The notes: generated by a model from the letters alone, not told the origin. Counted from the first letter of the stretch, positions 7,970 through 16,554 are shown. The stretch is DNA of 64,000 nucleotides from JAGQZY01 sp964588335 (GCA_964588335.1 CAZPOV010000009.1:1-64000), one strand, 5' to 3'. Translations and numbers: made by a program.

Positions 7970-10663
7970 TTAGAATTCTTGGCGATAGAAATCGGTTTTG
8001 TCTTCTTCCTCTTGACGCTGAACCTCTTCTTCATTTTCAAGACCGGGTTCGGTTCCACTAATAAAGGCCTGTCGAACCACCTCGTGGCTGCGAGCGGTGG
8101 CCAACTTGCCCGTTTCATTGTCAATATTGGCAAAAACAATATTGTTGGGTATGGGGAAGTTTTCCTTAGAACTGTCGTTGTGAACGCCTTGCATATACTC
8201 CAGCCAAATCGGCAGAGCCGCACGGCTTCCGGCCTCGCCACGGCCCAAGCTTTTTTCTTGGTCAAACCCGACCCAAACTCCAGCACTGACCTGGGGTGTG
8301 TATCCCATAAACCAAGCGTCATAGTAACCATTGGTGGTGCCTGTTTTTCCGGCCACTTCCCGGTTCAAGCGGCGCGCTCGTCCACCGGTCCCTCCCGATT
8401 CATTAACCACAGCTTGTAAAAGAGTTGTGGTCAAAAACGCGGTTTGAGGAGATATTAGCTGGTCGGGATCATTGAAAAAGAAAGGTGACACCTTCTGAGT
8501 TTCTTCGTCCTGGGCCATCATTTGCTCTTCATACTGCTCCCGCTTTTTCTTGAACTCCTCTTTGACACTTCCAATGGACTCTTTGAAGTGTAGATCAAAC
8601 GACACTTGCTGGGCTAGGATCTCACCTTCTCGATCTTTGATTTCATGAATGATGATGGGTTTTACATTTTTTCCAAGTTTGGCAAATGTGGAATAAACTT
8701 TGGTCATTTCATATAGTGTGGCACCGCTAGATCCCAGAGCTAACGACATATCCATGTTGATCGGGCTAAAGATTCCGAGGCGACGCGCGTACTCGGCGGC
8801 AAATGAAACTCCAGTCTTTTCAAGAATACGAATGGTCGGAGTGTTGAGCGACTTTTTAAGGGCGTTACGCAAAAGGATATCGCCTGTGAAGCGGCCACCA
8901 TAGTTGCCTGGCTTCCAAACCTTTTTTTCTTGGTTTTCAGCAGACTCTTGAACTTTGGCTCCCTCTTCGACTTCCTCCGTTTCTCCGGTCTCTTGATTGT
9001 AGACAATTGGAGCCCCCATAATAGGACTGGCGGGTGTTAAGCCTTTATCAAGACCGGCGGCATACAAGATGGGTTTGAATGACGATCCGGTTTGTCGAAC
9101 CGCTTGATACGTGCGATTGAGTTTGGTTTTGCGAAAGTTAGAACCACCCACCATTGCCACGATATCATCAGTTTTTAAATCCAGTGATAAAAGGGCGGCC
9201 TCAGCCTTTGGTTCCTGTTCTAAAGCCAATTCGGCAAAATCTTTTAAGTTGGCTTTAAAGTTTTTGCCAACTTTAACTTTTTTAGCTGTCTCAGCAACCA
9301 GTTCAACGTCAATAATATCGCCCGGCTTAAGAGCTTCGGAAGGCTTGTCGATGTGGAGGTATTCACCATAAATTTTGCTTGGGTCGGGCTCACGGGCCCA
9401 AGCCATGCGGTCCATGGGTATAATACCTTTCGATTCAGCAAAACGCACAATCACCAGTTTATTTTCGTCATCAACATCCGTTACAACGCCGCTTACTATT
9501 TCACCCACTTTGGTATACGGCGGGATGTTGGAGGTGACCTCTCCCTTGCCGTCTTTTTCCTGGTATTCCGAAAACTCTCCGTACTCATCTGTTGAGCCGT
9601 CGGCAAAGACTTGAAAGGTGGCATAAGCGTCATCAATCAGTCGATTTCGTTCTTTAGTTAAAAATTCGACCAATGCCTCTTGGTTTTCAATATCCAAAGA
9701 TCCGTTGGGTCCGCGAAAACCTTGGCGCTTATCAAGCTCCCGCAGGCCACGCCGCAGACTGGCCTGGGCTTTCTTTTGGGCGTCGAAGTCCAAAGAAGAA
9801 TAAATCTTGATGCCCTTATCAAGAACCATGTTCTCACCCAACTCAGCGACCAAGAGTTGCCGAATGGTTTCAACGAAATAAGGGGCAACTTCTTTGTACT
9901 TTTTAGTTCGGTAAACAGTCAGTGTTTCGTTGACCGCGACGTCGTACTGTTCCTGGGTGATTCGCTCGGTTTCCAGCATACGTTTTAAAACATATTTTTG
10001 GCGAATCTTGGCGCGATCCGGATTAGCCACCAGATTGTAAGCGCTGGGAGCCGTCAGAGATCCAGCGATCACAGCCATTTCAGCAAGTGTGAGGTCTTTG
10101 ACTTTTTTTCTGAAGAAGGTTTCAGCAGCGGAAGCCACTCCGTAGGCGCCCTGGCCAAAGTAAATTTGGTTTAAGTAAAGGTAAAGAATTTCTTCTTTGG
10201 TCATGTTGGCTTCCATTCGGCGGGCCAATATGGCTTCTTTTAATTTTCGGGCATAGGTTTTTTCCGAGCTAAGGAACAAAGTTCGAGCCGCCTGCTGGGT
10301 GATTGTTGAGGCCCCCTGCGAGCGCTCACCGGATGTTAAGTTGGCAATCACCGCGCGAAAGATCCCTTTAAAGTTAAAACCGTTATGGGTATAGAAATTG
10401 GAATCCTCGGCAGACAAAAACGCATTGATCAAATCCTGAGGAATGTCTTCAACATCAACAAGCTTTCGATTCTCCCGATAGAACTCGCCAATCTTTTCGC
10501 CGTTACGCGCGTACACCTCACTGACCAACAAAGGATCGTAATCTTCCACTGAAAAAAGTGGCGGAAGTGAGCTAGCATAATAAAAGTAAACACCTAGACC
10601 AGAGGCCAGGCCAAGGGCACCAAGAACAACAAATACGAGTGTGATTTTTTTTAACTTAGACAT
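7970..10663 (-). CDS. Penicillin-binding protein 1A, bifunctional peptidoglycan synthase
   Basis: This class A PBP (897 residues) polymerises and cross-links peptidoglycan at the inner membrane. A cytoplasmic tail and one membrane helix (about residues 7-31) precede the GT51 transglycosylase, whose catalytic glutamate lies in SAEDSNFYTHNG and whose other motifs include QGASTITQQ. An OB-like insert follows (about 370-480). The transpeptidase has SxxK as SSFK near residue 525, SLN as KSLNTP and KTG as GKTGTTNGYYDAWF. The C-terminus is acidic and glutamine-rich (EEEVQRQEEEDKTDFYR). An inverted repeat ends directly at the start codon, and no Shine-Dalgarno sequence is visible outside it. LpoB, an outer-membrane activator of such enzymes, is encoded at 27563. 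Confidence 0.96.
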   Translation of the reverse strand: MSKLKKITLVFVVLGALGLASGLGVYFYYASSLPPLFSVEDYDPLLVSEVYARNGEKIGEFYRENRKLVDVEDIPQDLINAFLSAEDSNFYTHNGFNFKGIFRAVIANLTSGERSQGASTITQQAARTLFLSSEKTYARKLKEAILARRMEANMTKEEILYLYLNQIYFGQGAYGVASAAETFFRKKVKDLTLAEMAVIAGSLTAPSAYNLVANPDRAKIRQKYVLKRMLETERITQEQYDVAVNETLTVYRTKKYKEVAPYFVETIRQLLVAELGENMVLDKGIKIYSSLDFDAQKKAQASLRRGLRELDKRQGFRGPNGSLDIENQEALVEFLTKERNRLIDDAYATFQVFADGSTDEYGEFSEYQEKDGKGEVTSNIPPYTKVGEIVSGVVTDVDDENKLVIVRFAESKGIIPMDRMAWAREPDPSKIYGEYLHIDKPSEALKPGDIIDVELVAETAKKVKVGKNFKANLKDFAELALEQEPKAEAALLSLDLKTDDIVAMVGGSNFRKTKLNRTYQAVRQTGSSFKPILYAAGLDKGLTPASPIMGAPIVYNQETGETEEVEEGAKVQESAENQEKKVWKPGNYGGRFTGDILLRNALKKSLNTPTIRILEKTGVSFAAEYARRLGIFSPINMDMSLALGSSGATLYEMTKVYSTFAKLGKNVKPIIIHEIKDREGEILAQQVSFDLHFKESIGSVKEEFKKKREQYEEQMMAQDEETQKVSPFFFNDPDQLISPQTAFLTTTLLQAVVNESGGTGGRARRLNREVAGKTGTTNGYYDAWFMGYTPQVSAGVWVGFDQEKSLGRGEAGSRAALPIWLEYMQGVHNDSSKENFPIPNNIVFANIDNETGKLATARSHEVVRQAFISGTEPGLENEEEVQRQEEEDKTDFYRQEF

Positions 10664-10688
10664 GGGGTCATTTTAATTCAATGACCCC
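10664..10688 (-). promoter_or_regulatory. Hairpin abutting the PBP1A start codon
   Basis: A perfect 8-bp inverted repeat, GGGGTCAT (10664-10671) and ATGACCCC (10681-10688) with a 9-base loop, lies between the upstream gene's stop at 10699 and the ATG at 10663-10661. Read on the minus strand, the hairpin ends at the base before the ATG, so it occupies the normal ribosome-binding site. No U-tract follows the stem, which makes a simple intrinsic terminator unlikely. A translational control role is inferred. Confidence 0.6.
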
Positions 10689-10698
10689 TTCGAGTCTA

Positions 10699-11613
10699 TT
10701 AGTTCGTGGCCGAAGAGCTAGCACCATTGACGGTGGTATCCATGGCGTTGCCAGGTCCTCCCATGCAGACTGCAACTGAACTGATCATTCCTAGAAAGTT
10801 GTTGGTGCGTGCCGCCGAGTTTGTGGCAGAGGCCATACTGCGAGCCAGTTGTGCCTGGTAGTCCAGTTGGTCTTCAGCGCGCATACAATTCTCGACAACC
10901 ATTCCTTGCTTAAAACTTAAGTTCTCTGACAACGAAGCAAGCTTCATTGCCGAGGCATCAATACCGGCTTGCAACATTTTGATATTGGCGTTGAGTTTTT
11001 TGGCTAGCAAGTCCACGCGTTTGATATTGTTTTGGCTAGCTAGACAATCGTCGTAAAACAGTTTTTGATAGCGATTGATATTCTGACCACGCGAAAAAAG
11101 GGCCATCGGACCACCGCGTTCGGGGGTAACCACACCATCTGAAACCATTCTTTTCCATTCCATAAAAACTTCACCCGAGCTGGCTTCGCACTCTTGGTTC
11201 ACAGCGAGTAAAGCCTCTTCATATTCAATTTTCTGTAAGTCAATTTGAGCGGGCAGTTGCATTAACTTTTCTTCGTGGTCGGCTTCGGCCTGATTCAGTT
11301 GCATGGTGATCTCGGCCAAGTCATTTCCACATTGCTGTTCCAACTCCATATATTGTTTGGAAATACCCATCATGGCATTGGCTTCGTTGTTTTGGGCGGC
11401 CAGTGTGTTTGAGATTCCTTGGCTTGTGCCTTGTAATAAAGATTGTAGGCATCCGGCACCACCCATTGCACCATTTGCGGCTGAGCCGACACCTTGTCCG
11501 TTTCGCATTCTCTCCACCATCATGGCTTCTTGCGTACTGACTTCCATATTCAAGCGAGCGTTCGCGCTGCCAACGACAAAAATCGAAAGTGCAAAAGGTA
11601 AAAATCGGATCAT
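10699..11613 (-). CDS. Secreted coiled-coil protein, 304 aa, unknown function
   Basis: The ATG is preceded by a strong GAGGGGG ribosome-binding site. Residues 1-19 (MIRFLPFALSIFVVGSANA) are a signal peptide with an Ala-x-Ala cleavage site. The mature protein has a Gly/Ala/Met-rich start and then long helical, probably coiled-coil stretches (about residues 75-140 and 190-250). Five cysteines are visible after cleavage, in the contexts GCLQS, QQCGND, NQECEA, DDCLAS and ENCMRA, with a sixth in VCMGG near the C-terminus. The domain is not recognised. It sits immediately upstream of the PBP1A gene on the same strand, separated only by the hairpin at 10664-10688, so a peptidoglycan- or envelope-related role is possible but unproven. 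Confidence 0.8.
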   Translation of the reverse strand: MIRFLPFALSIFVVGSANARLNMEVSTQEAMMVERMRNGQGVGSAANGAMGGAGCLQSLLQGTSQGISNTLAAQNNEANAMMGISKQYMELEQQCGNDLAEITMQLNQAEADHEEKLMQLPAQIDLQKIEYEEALLAVNQECEASSGEVFMEWKRMVSDGVVTPERGGPMALFSRGQNINRYQKLFYDDCLASQNNIKRVDLLAKKLNANIKMLQAGIDASAMKLASLSENLSFKQGMVVENCMRAEDQLDYQAQLARSMASATNSAARTNNFLGMISSVAVCMGGPGNAMDTTVNGASSSATN

Positions 11614-11716
11614 ATTTCCCCCTCGAAATACTCACTTAATTATAACCAAAGAATGGGTCGTCGCAAATTGAGTTGTTTCATTCTGAGACGGTTTTCTGCC
11701 AAAACTCGACAGACAG

Positions 11717-11926
11717 TCAGATAAAGAGCCTCTGTAGGCTCCACATCGCCCCGACGAACAAACAGACATTACCCATTATCCGATGACCGTAAAACCACTG
11801 AAGGAGTTCCGGACTCATCGTTTGATTGGCTTGCTCCTTCAAGTGAGGCAGATGTGTCACCACCGTCATGATGGCGCCATAAAGAAGAACGATAAAGGGA
11901 AAATAAAAATCAAGATCGGCAATCAT
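11717..11926 (-). CDS. Small membrane protein, about 69 aa
   Basis: The ATG at 11926 gives a protein starting MIADLDFYFPFIVLLYGAIM, with a probable membrane helix at residues 8-25 and a second near the C-terminus (IMGNVCLFVGAMWSLQRLF). An in-frame TTG at 11974 would add 16 charged residues. The polar middle (THLPHLKEQANQTMSPELLQ) would be a short loop between the helices. No ribosome-binding site is obvious for either start. The two-helix hairpin with a patterned loop looks real rather than random, but the family is not recognised. Confidence 0.5.
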   Translation of the reverse strand: MIADLDFYFPFIVLLYGAIMTVVTHLPHLKEQANQTMSPELLQWFYGHRIMGNVCLFVGAMWSLQRLFI

Positions 11927-12130
11927 ACAAAAGGTATCGGAAAACTGAATTTTGAACTTTATTTTTTTCACCAAAAAAGACGGAGAGCAAGAACGAAGCC
12001 AACTATAAATTGCAAGTTTTTAATGAAAACTTTCTAAAAACCCGATCTTTTAACCGAGCCATGCGTCTCAAATTCCCTTTAGTGGCGAAAAATAAATGAT
12101 ATTTTTCTCGGATTTTGTTATGTTGAATCT

Positions 12131-12307
12131 AAGTTCTGTGGTGCGTATGTTGAATACAGAAATCCTATAGATATATAATTGGGGGCCGTCCCTGGCGACG
12201 GTGAGCAGGCCCGGGATCGATCCGGGAAGCCTAAAATCGCTATTATAGCCACCCACCTGTAGAATTCGGGATTTCGTGATTCACTAGCATCCACAGGACC
12301 TTTTTTT
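12131..12307 (+). ncRNA. ssrS: 6S RNA
   Basis: 6S RNA mimics an open promoter and binds housekeeping RNA polymerase, mainly in stationary phase. The conserved core is recognisable: GGTGAGC (12200-12206), a C/G-rich apical hairpin (12208-12229) and AAGCCTAAAATCGC downstream, closely matching the corresponding stretch of E. coli 6S RNA. The long-hairpin architecture is present. GTTCTGTGG (12133-12141) pairs with CCACAGGAC (12291-12299). TGAAT (12151-12155) pairs with ATTCA (12279-12283). AAATCC (12160-12165) pairs with GGATTT (12269-12274). The stretch between these helices and the apical part forms the expected central bubble. The closing stem is followed by seven T, which would terminate transcription. 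Exact ends are inferred from pairing. Confidence 0.93.
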
Positions 12308-12321
12308 CTTTCTTTTCCCTC

Positions 12322-12327
12322 TATAAT
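12322..12327 (+). promoter_or_regulatory. Likely -10 element of the xseA operon
   Basis: TATAAT at 12322-12327 lies 18 bases before the xseA ATG at 12345 and directly after the 6S RNA terminator T-run. A start about 7 bases downstream would leave a very short leader. No good -35 hexamer is visible. Confidence 0.45.
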
Positions 12328-12344
12328 TTGCTTAATTGTCCAGT

Positions 12345-13808
12345 ATGTCTGATGAAAACGTGTCGTCGAGGCAAGGCCGTTGGGATCACCTTCTTCGAGA
12401 GATTCCGTCTAAAGCCACGACTCAAACCAAGTCCGCTCCTCCGCGCAAGGCTCCAGAGCCCCCGCCAGCACCCGTGGAAGAGGAAAGCCGAAATATCTTT
12501 TCGGTGTCTGAGATCAATAAAGCCATTAAGATACAACTGGAAGGTCAGTTCACTCATGTTTGGTTACAAGGCGAGATCTCTAACTTCAAAGCACATACCT
12601 CGGGGCATTTTTATTTTAGTTTGAAAGACGACAAAGCTCAGATCAATGCCGTGATGTTTCGTGGTTTCAATTCAAGATTGAAGTTTAAACCGGAAAGTGG
12701 AATGGAAGTGGTCGTTCAAGGAAAGATCACGGTTTATGAACCTCGTGGCAATTATCAAATGTTTTGCGAGGGCATGGAGCCGGTGGGTGCTGGTGCTTTG
12801 CAAAAAGCCTTCGAGCAACTGAAGAAAAAGTTGGGCGATGAAGGCCTGTTTGAGCAGAGTTTGAAAAAACCGATTCCCAAATTTCCACAGAATATCGGTG
12901 TGGTCACATCGCCCACAGGTGCAGCGATCCAAGATATATTGAATGTCCTGAAAAGGCGATCGAAGCGAGCCCAAGTCACAGTGATTCCGGCGCGTGTTCA
13001 AGGCGACTCCGCTGCCGGAGAGGTGGTGCGCGGAATTCAACTGGCCAACCAAGTTGGCGGTTTTGACGTTTTGATCGTCGGGCGTGGCGGAGGCTCGATT
13101 GAAGACCTTTGGTGTTTCAACGAAGAGATTGTGGCTCGGGCGATTCACAGTTCAAAAATTCCGATTATTTCAGCCGTGGGCCACGAGGTTGATTTTACGA
13201 TTGCCGATTTCGTTGCTGATCTGCGCGCACCAACACCGTCGGCGGCTGCCGAAGTGGTTGCAAAAAGTGAACAAGAGCTGATTGAAAAACTGCAGTTTTT
13301 TAGTCGCTCGTTGCGATTGATGATCTATCAGAAAATACGCGATCATCGCGCTCAGGTTCAGTATTTTGAAAAGCGGCTGCTTGATCCGCGCAAGTATTTG
13401 GAAGACTGCATGATGAGGTTGGACGACTGGAGTCAGAGACTGCAGCAAGCCCTACTGCGAAACATCGAAAACTTGAAATTACGAACCAAAGCCTTATCAA
13501 AAGGTTTGGTCAGCCCGCAGGCCGTCTTGGACTCTCATCGTCAGCACAACCAAGCTCTGCTAAAAATGCTGACAAGCTTGATGAAGCAAGTTTTGGAAAA
13601 AAAGCAGAGTTCTTATCAACGGCAAACCTCCCTCCTCGACAGTTTAAGTCCTCTGCGGACCGTCGATCGCGGTTACGGTATTGTTCGCCAAAAAGGCCAG
13701 CTGGTTCCTGATATTAAAAGTTTAAAAGAGAAAACAATAGAAATTGAATTACGCGACGGCCTTATCGAAGCCGAAGTGGTAAAAACAAAAAAGAAGGAGC
13801 AGTCATGA
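12345..13808 (+). CDS. xseA: Exodeoxyribonuclease VII large subunit
   Basis: XseA is the catalytic subunit of ExoVII, which degrades single-stranded DNA to oligonucleotides with several XseB subunits. After a disordered, proline-rich extension of about 45 residues (KSAPPRKAPEPPPAPVEEES), an OB-fold begins at SVSEINKAIKIQLEGQFTHV and continues through VWLQGEISNFKAHTSGHFYF. The nuclease core follows with the family signatures GVVTSPTGAAIQDIL, GRGGGSIEDLWCFNEE and HEVDFTIADFVADLRAPTPSAAAE. A long coiled coil and the C-terminal RGYGIVR segment complete it. The ATG at 12345 is chosen. A TTG three codons upstream is less likely. It overlaps xseB by 4 bases, so the two are translationally coupled. 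Confidence 0.97.
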   Translation: MSDENVSSRQGRWDHLLREIPSKATTQTKSAPPRKAPEPPPAPVEEESRNIFSVSEINKAIKIQLEGQFTHVWLQGEISNFKAHTSGHFYFSLKDDKAQINAVMFRGFNSRLKFKPESGMEVVVQGKITVYEPRGNYQMFCEGMEPVGAGALQKAFEQLKKKLGDEGLFEQSLKKPIPKFPQNIGVVTSPTGAAIQDILNVLKRRSKRAQVTVIPARVQGDSAAGEVVRGIQLANQVGGFDVLIVGRGGGSIEDLWCFNEEIVARAIHSSKIPIISAVGHEVDFTIADFVADLRAPTPSAAAEVVAKSEQELIEKLQFFSRSLRLMIYQKIRDHRAQVQYFEKRLLDPRKYLEDCMMRLDDWSQRLQQALLRNIENLKLRTKALSKGLVSPQAVLDSHRQHNQALLKMLTSLMKQVLEKKQSSYQRQTSLLDSLSPLRTVDRGYGIVRQKGQLVPDIKSLKEKTIEIELRDGLIEAEVVKTKKKEQS

Positions 13809-14020
13809 GTTTTGAAAAGAAGTTAACTCGACTGGAAGAGATTGTCGGAAAAATGGAGGCTGGTGATATCTCCCTTGATGATAGCCTTAAGCTTTTCGAA
13901 GAAGGCGTCAAACTTTCACGAGATTGTAATAAAGAATTGAGTGAGGCCGAGCAAAAGGTCAAAAAACTTGTGGGTGTCGATGCCAATGGTGACCCCGTGT
14001 TAGAAGACTTTGAAAAATGA
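13805..14020 (+). CDS. xseB: Exodeoxyribonuclease VII small subunit
   Basis: This 71-residue protein has the standard XseB pattern: FEKKLTRLEEIVGKMEAGDI, then SLDDSLKLFEEGVKLSRDCN and SEAEQKVKKL, forming a helical hairpin that binds the XseA coiled coil. It overlaps both xseA (ATGA) and ispA (ATGA), which indicates a translationally coupled operon. Length is normal. Confidence 0.96.
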   Translation: MSFEKKLTRLEEIVGKMEAGDISLDDSLKLFEEGVKLSRDCNKELSEAEQKVKKLVGVDANGDPVLEDFEK

Positions 14021-14841
14021 TCGAAGCAGCAGAAAAATATTCTCAGTCTTTTGAGCAGGCGTCGAAAGAGTATTTTGCTCATCGTCGCGCCGAGGCCAGT
14101 AACGTTTCCACACTTTTGGATTCTATGGAATATTCTTTCTTCAACGGCGGCAAGCGTTTTCGTCCTTTGCTCTGTTATGCTGTCGGTGAGGCCTTGGGAC
14201 TTCAAGAAGGTCAAGTGACCCCATTTGCAATGGCTGTTGAAGCCATCCATACCTACTCGTTGATACATGACGACCTTCCCTGCATGGACAATGATGAAAT
14301 GCGACGGGGACAACCCACTAATCATATTCAATTTTCAGAGGACATGGCTTTGTTGGCCGGTGATGCTTTGTTAACAGAGGCTTTCTTAATGGCTGCACGC
14401 GCCTATCCTGAGCTGGCCGGAGTTATGGTCGAGCATCTGTCGAAAGCGGCGGGTCTAAGCGGAATGATTCGTGGACAGGTTTTGGATTTAGGCAAGGGGG
14501 CACCGACCAACAGTTTATCGGATCTAATTCATCTTCACGAAATGAAAACGGGTCAATTGATTGGTCTCTGTTTTGCCGGACCGGCCCTTATTGCGAAGCG
14601 CGATCCACAGGATTTTTACGAGCTGGGAATGCAGCTCGGTTTGGCCTTCCAAATCAAAGATGACTTGCTCGACGCCGAAGACGAAGATGACGCTAGTTTT
14701 ATTAATTTTCTAGGGCCTGTGGGTAGCGAGCAACATCTACAAAGTTTAACCGAAAAAATCTTTAATCAATTGAATGAACTCAATTTAGACTCAGCCTTTT
14801 TAAAAGATCTTATTCACTTTAATTTTTCACGTCAGAAATGA
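14017..14841 (+). CDS. ispA: Short-chain polyprenyl diphosphate synthase (farnesyl/geranylgeranyl type)
   Basis: This 274-residue enzyme joins isopentenyl diphosphate to allylic diphosphates to make farnesyl or geranylgeranyl diphosphate for quinones, undecaprenyl carrier and heme A. The first aspartate-rich motif is DDLPCMDND at residues 85-93 and the second is FQIKDDLLDAEDE. The GGKRFRPLL diphosphate-binding segment is near residue 45. Product length is not decided by the visible motifs. It lies between xseB and tlyA with 4-base overlaps on both sides. In many bacteria dxs sits at this point, but it is absent here. Confidence 0.93.
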   Translation: MIEAAEKYSQSFEQASKEYFAHRRAEASNVSTLLDSMEYSFFNGGKRFRPLLCYAVGEALGLQEGQVTPFAMAVEAIHTYSLIHDDLPCMDNDEMRRGQPTNHIQFSEDMALLAGDALLTEAFLMAARAYPELAGVMVEHLSKAAGLSGMIRGQVLDLGKGAPTNSLSDLIHLHEMKTGQLIGLCFAGPALIAKRDPQDFYELGMQLGLAFQIKDDLLDAEDEDDASFINFLGPVGSEQHLQSLTEKIFNQLNELNLDSAFLKDLIHFNFSRQK

Positions 14842-15620
14842 GTAAGAAACGTCTTGATCAATTGTTGCAGGAGCTCTACCCCGAGTGGAGTCGCTCCAAG
14901 TTGCAGGCTCTTATTGAAAAGGGGCATGTTGAAATCTTTAATTCGGACTGGAAAGTGGAATCTCGGCCCGGTGCCAAAATCGATAGCGATCGCTTCAGTC
15001 TTAAAAATATCCGGGTCAAACAGGACGAAGAGTTTGCTTACGTCTCGAGAGGGGCCCTGAAGCTTAAAAAAGCAATGGAAACATTCCGGATTCCAATACA
15101 AAACCGAATCGCTCTCGATGTTGGTTTATCAACGGGTGGATTTTCGGATTATTTATTACAAAATCGGATTTTGCGCATTCTTGGCATCGATGTTGGAACT
15201 CGACAGCTTCATCCCAGCCTCGCCCACGATGATCGACTTGTCTCTTATGACAAAATCAACGCAAGGCACCCTCTCCCCGAGTCGATTTTAGCCCCCTTTT
15301 TTAAAGACAGTGCAAACTCTTGTTTTGACCTGATCGTCGTCGACGTTTCGTTTATTTCTTTAAGCCTCATTATCCCGAATTTAAGAAGCCTCTTGGCTGC
15401 CAATGGCGATATGGTAACCTTACTGAAACCCCAGTTTGAATTGACCAAATCAGATTTGAATAAAAAGGGTGTGGTAAAAACGGAAGAAGGACTTCACAAA
15501 GCCAAAAAGAAAATAATTGAGGTTTTGCGTCAGAATACGTTAGAAGTGGTAGATACGATTGATTCACCGATAGAGGGAGAAAATGGCAACAAAGAATTTC
15601 TTATTTGGTCTCGTCCTTAG
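14838..15620 (+). CDS. tlyA: TlyA-family rRNA methyltransferase (S4 domain plus FtsJ-like)
   Basis: This 260-residue protein starts with an S4 RNA-binding domain (KKRLDQLLQELYPEWSRSKL to about residue 65). A Rossmann methyltransferase domain follows, with the SAM loop ALDVGLSTGGFSDYLL near residue 91 and an acidic DLIVVDVSFISL strand near residue 155. TlyA proteins 2'-O-methylate cytidines in ribosomal RNA. The family is often annotated as hemolysin A. The start overlaps ispA by 4 bases. The 3' end overlaps the next gene by 38 bases in another frame. Confidence 0.92.
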   Translation: MSKKRLDQLLQELYPEWSRSKLQALIEKGHVEIFNSDWKVESRPGAKIDSDRFSLKNIRVKQDEEFAYVSRGALKLKKAMETFRIPIQNRIALDVGLSTGGFSDYLLQNRILRILGIDVGTRQLHPSLAHDDRLVSYDKINARHPLPESILAPFFKDSANSCFDLIVVDVSFISLSLIIPNLRSLLAANGDMVTLLKPQFELTKSDLNKKGVVKTEEGLHKAKKKIIEVLRQNTLEVVDTIDSPIEGENGNKEFLIWSRP

Positions 15621-16554
15621 TGTTTTGAGCATCGGCCTGCTTTCCTGTAGCTCTTTGAATTTTAAAACACGTAAAGAAGTGGAACAGCAAAGGCAGCGGC
15701 AGCAAGGAGAACAGTCAGCTCCTGCCGCTCCCGGTGGTATTAATCAACCTCCCGAAGTGCAAGCTGAAGCCCCCGAGTTTTTGCAAAAAGACCCGCCAAA
15801 GTTGGGCCTGATTCTTGGTGGAGGCGGAGCACTCAGTTATGCCCATATCGGTTTTTTACAAGAATTAGAAACCCAAAAAATTCCAGTTCATAGCATCGCC
15901 GGAGTCGAGTGGGGGGCGTTAGTGGCTGGTGCCTATGCGGTCGATCGAAAGGCTCATTCGGTGGAATGGAATCTTTTAAAACTGCCGGTGGATAAATTTG
16001 ACAACTCAGGCTTTTTCTCGTCTGGCAAACAAGGAGTTAGCGCTTCCACATTTGACGGATTTTTAAATAAAATTTTCGGCAGTAAATCCCTATCAAACCT
16101 GAGCGTTCCCTTTACCTGTCCATTTGCCAATGTGGCAAAAGAGAAGGTGGGACTTCGCCGTTCAGGACGAATGCGAAATGCAGTGCGTTCTTGTTGGGCT
16201 TTACCACCACACTTCAAAGTCAACCCGGTAGGGGCCAACCCCATGGGTGTTGCCGAGGTCGCCGCTCAGATGCGAAACCAAGGGGCTGAGTTGATCGTTT
16301 ACGTCGATGTGGTTTCCGAAAATGCGTTGTTACCTGAAAATAAAAGGTTAGAGAGTGCAGAGAGCACTTTCATTTGGGTTACTCAGAAGTCATTGCCCGA
16401 CTTACTGAAGCCTCCAGTTGTTAATGAAGTTATCAAAATTTCACTGAGTGGGCACAACATCACTTCTTACAAATCCTTGCGTTCCATCATTCGTAACGGA
16501 CAATTGAAATCAAAAACACTGGTGAAGGGGTTGGCAAAAAAATATGCTTACTAA
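15583..16554 (+). CDS. Patatin-like lipoprotein with degenerate catalytic site
   Basis: A lipoprotein signal (LSIGLLSC, Cys near residue 22) is followed by a Gln/Pro-rich linker and a patatin-like domain from about residue 70. The family's catalytic features are replaced. The oxyanion loop, usually GGGxRG, reads GGGGALS at 79-85. The nucleophile elbow GxSxG reads GVEWG (107-111) with Glu109 in place of serine. The position of the catalytic DG[GA] reads VGA (216-218). The rest of the fold is recognisable (YAHIGFLQELE, SIAG, LVAGAYA, GAELIVYVDVV). This suggests a non-enzymatic, perhaps scaffold or binding role in the envelope. The AGGGAG site before the ATG supports the start. It overlaps tlyA upstream and the aminopeptidase gene downstream, so it belongs to the same operon. 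Confidence 0.85.
   Translation: MATKNFLFGLVLSVLSIGLLSCSSLNFKTRKEVEQQRQRQQGEQSAPAAPGGINQPPEVQAEAPEFLQKDPPKLGLILGGGGALSYAHIGFLQELETQKIPVHSIAGVEWGALVAGAYAVDRKAHSVEWNLLKLPVDKFDNSGFFSSGKQGVSASTFDGFLNKIFGSKSLSNLSVPFTCPFANVAKEKVGLRRSGRMRNAVRSCWALPPHFKVNPVGANPMGVAEVAAQMRNQGAELIVYVDVVSENALLPENKRLESAESTFIWVTQKSLPDLLKPPVVNEVIKISLSGHNITSYKSLRSIIRNGQLKSKTLVKGLAKKYAY

Noticed and set aside
12068..12256. A 62-codon ORF on the minus strand across the 6S RNA
   Set aside because: It is antisense to the well-supported 6S RNA, which explains the sequence better.
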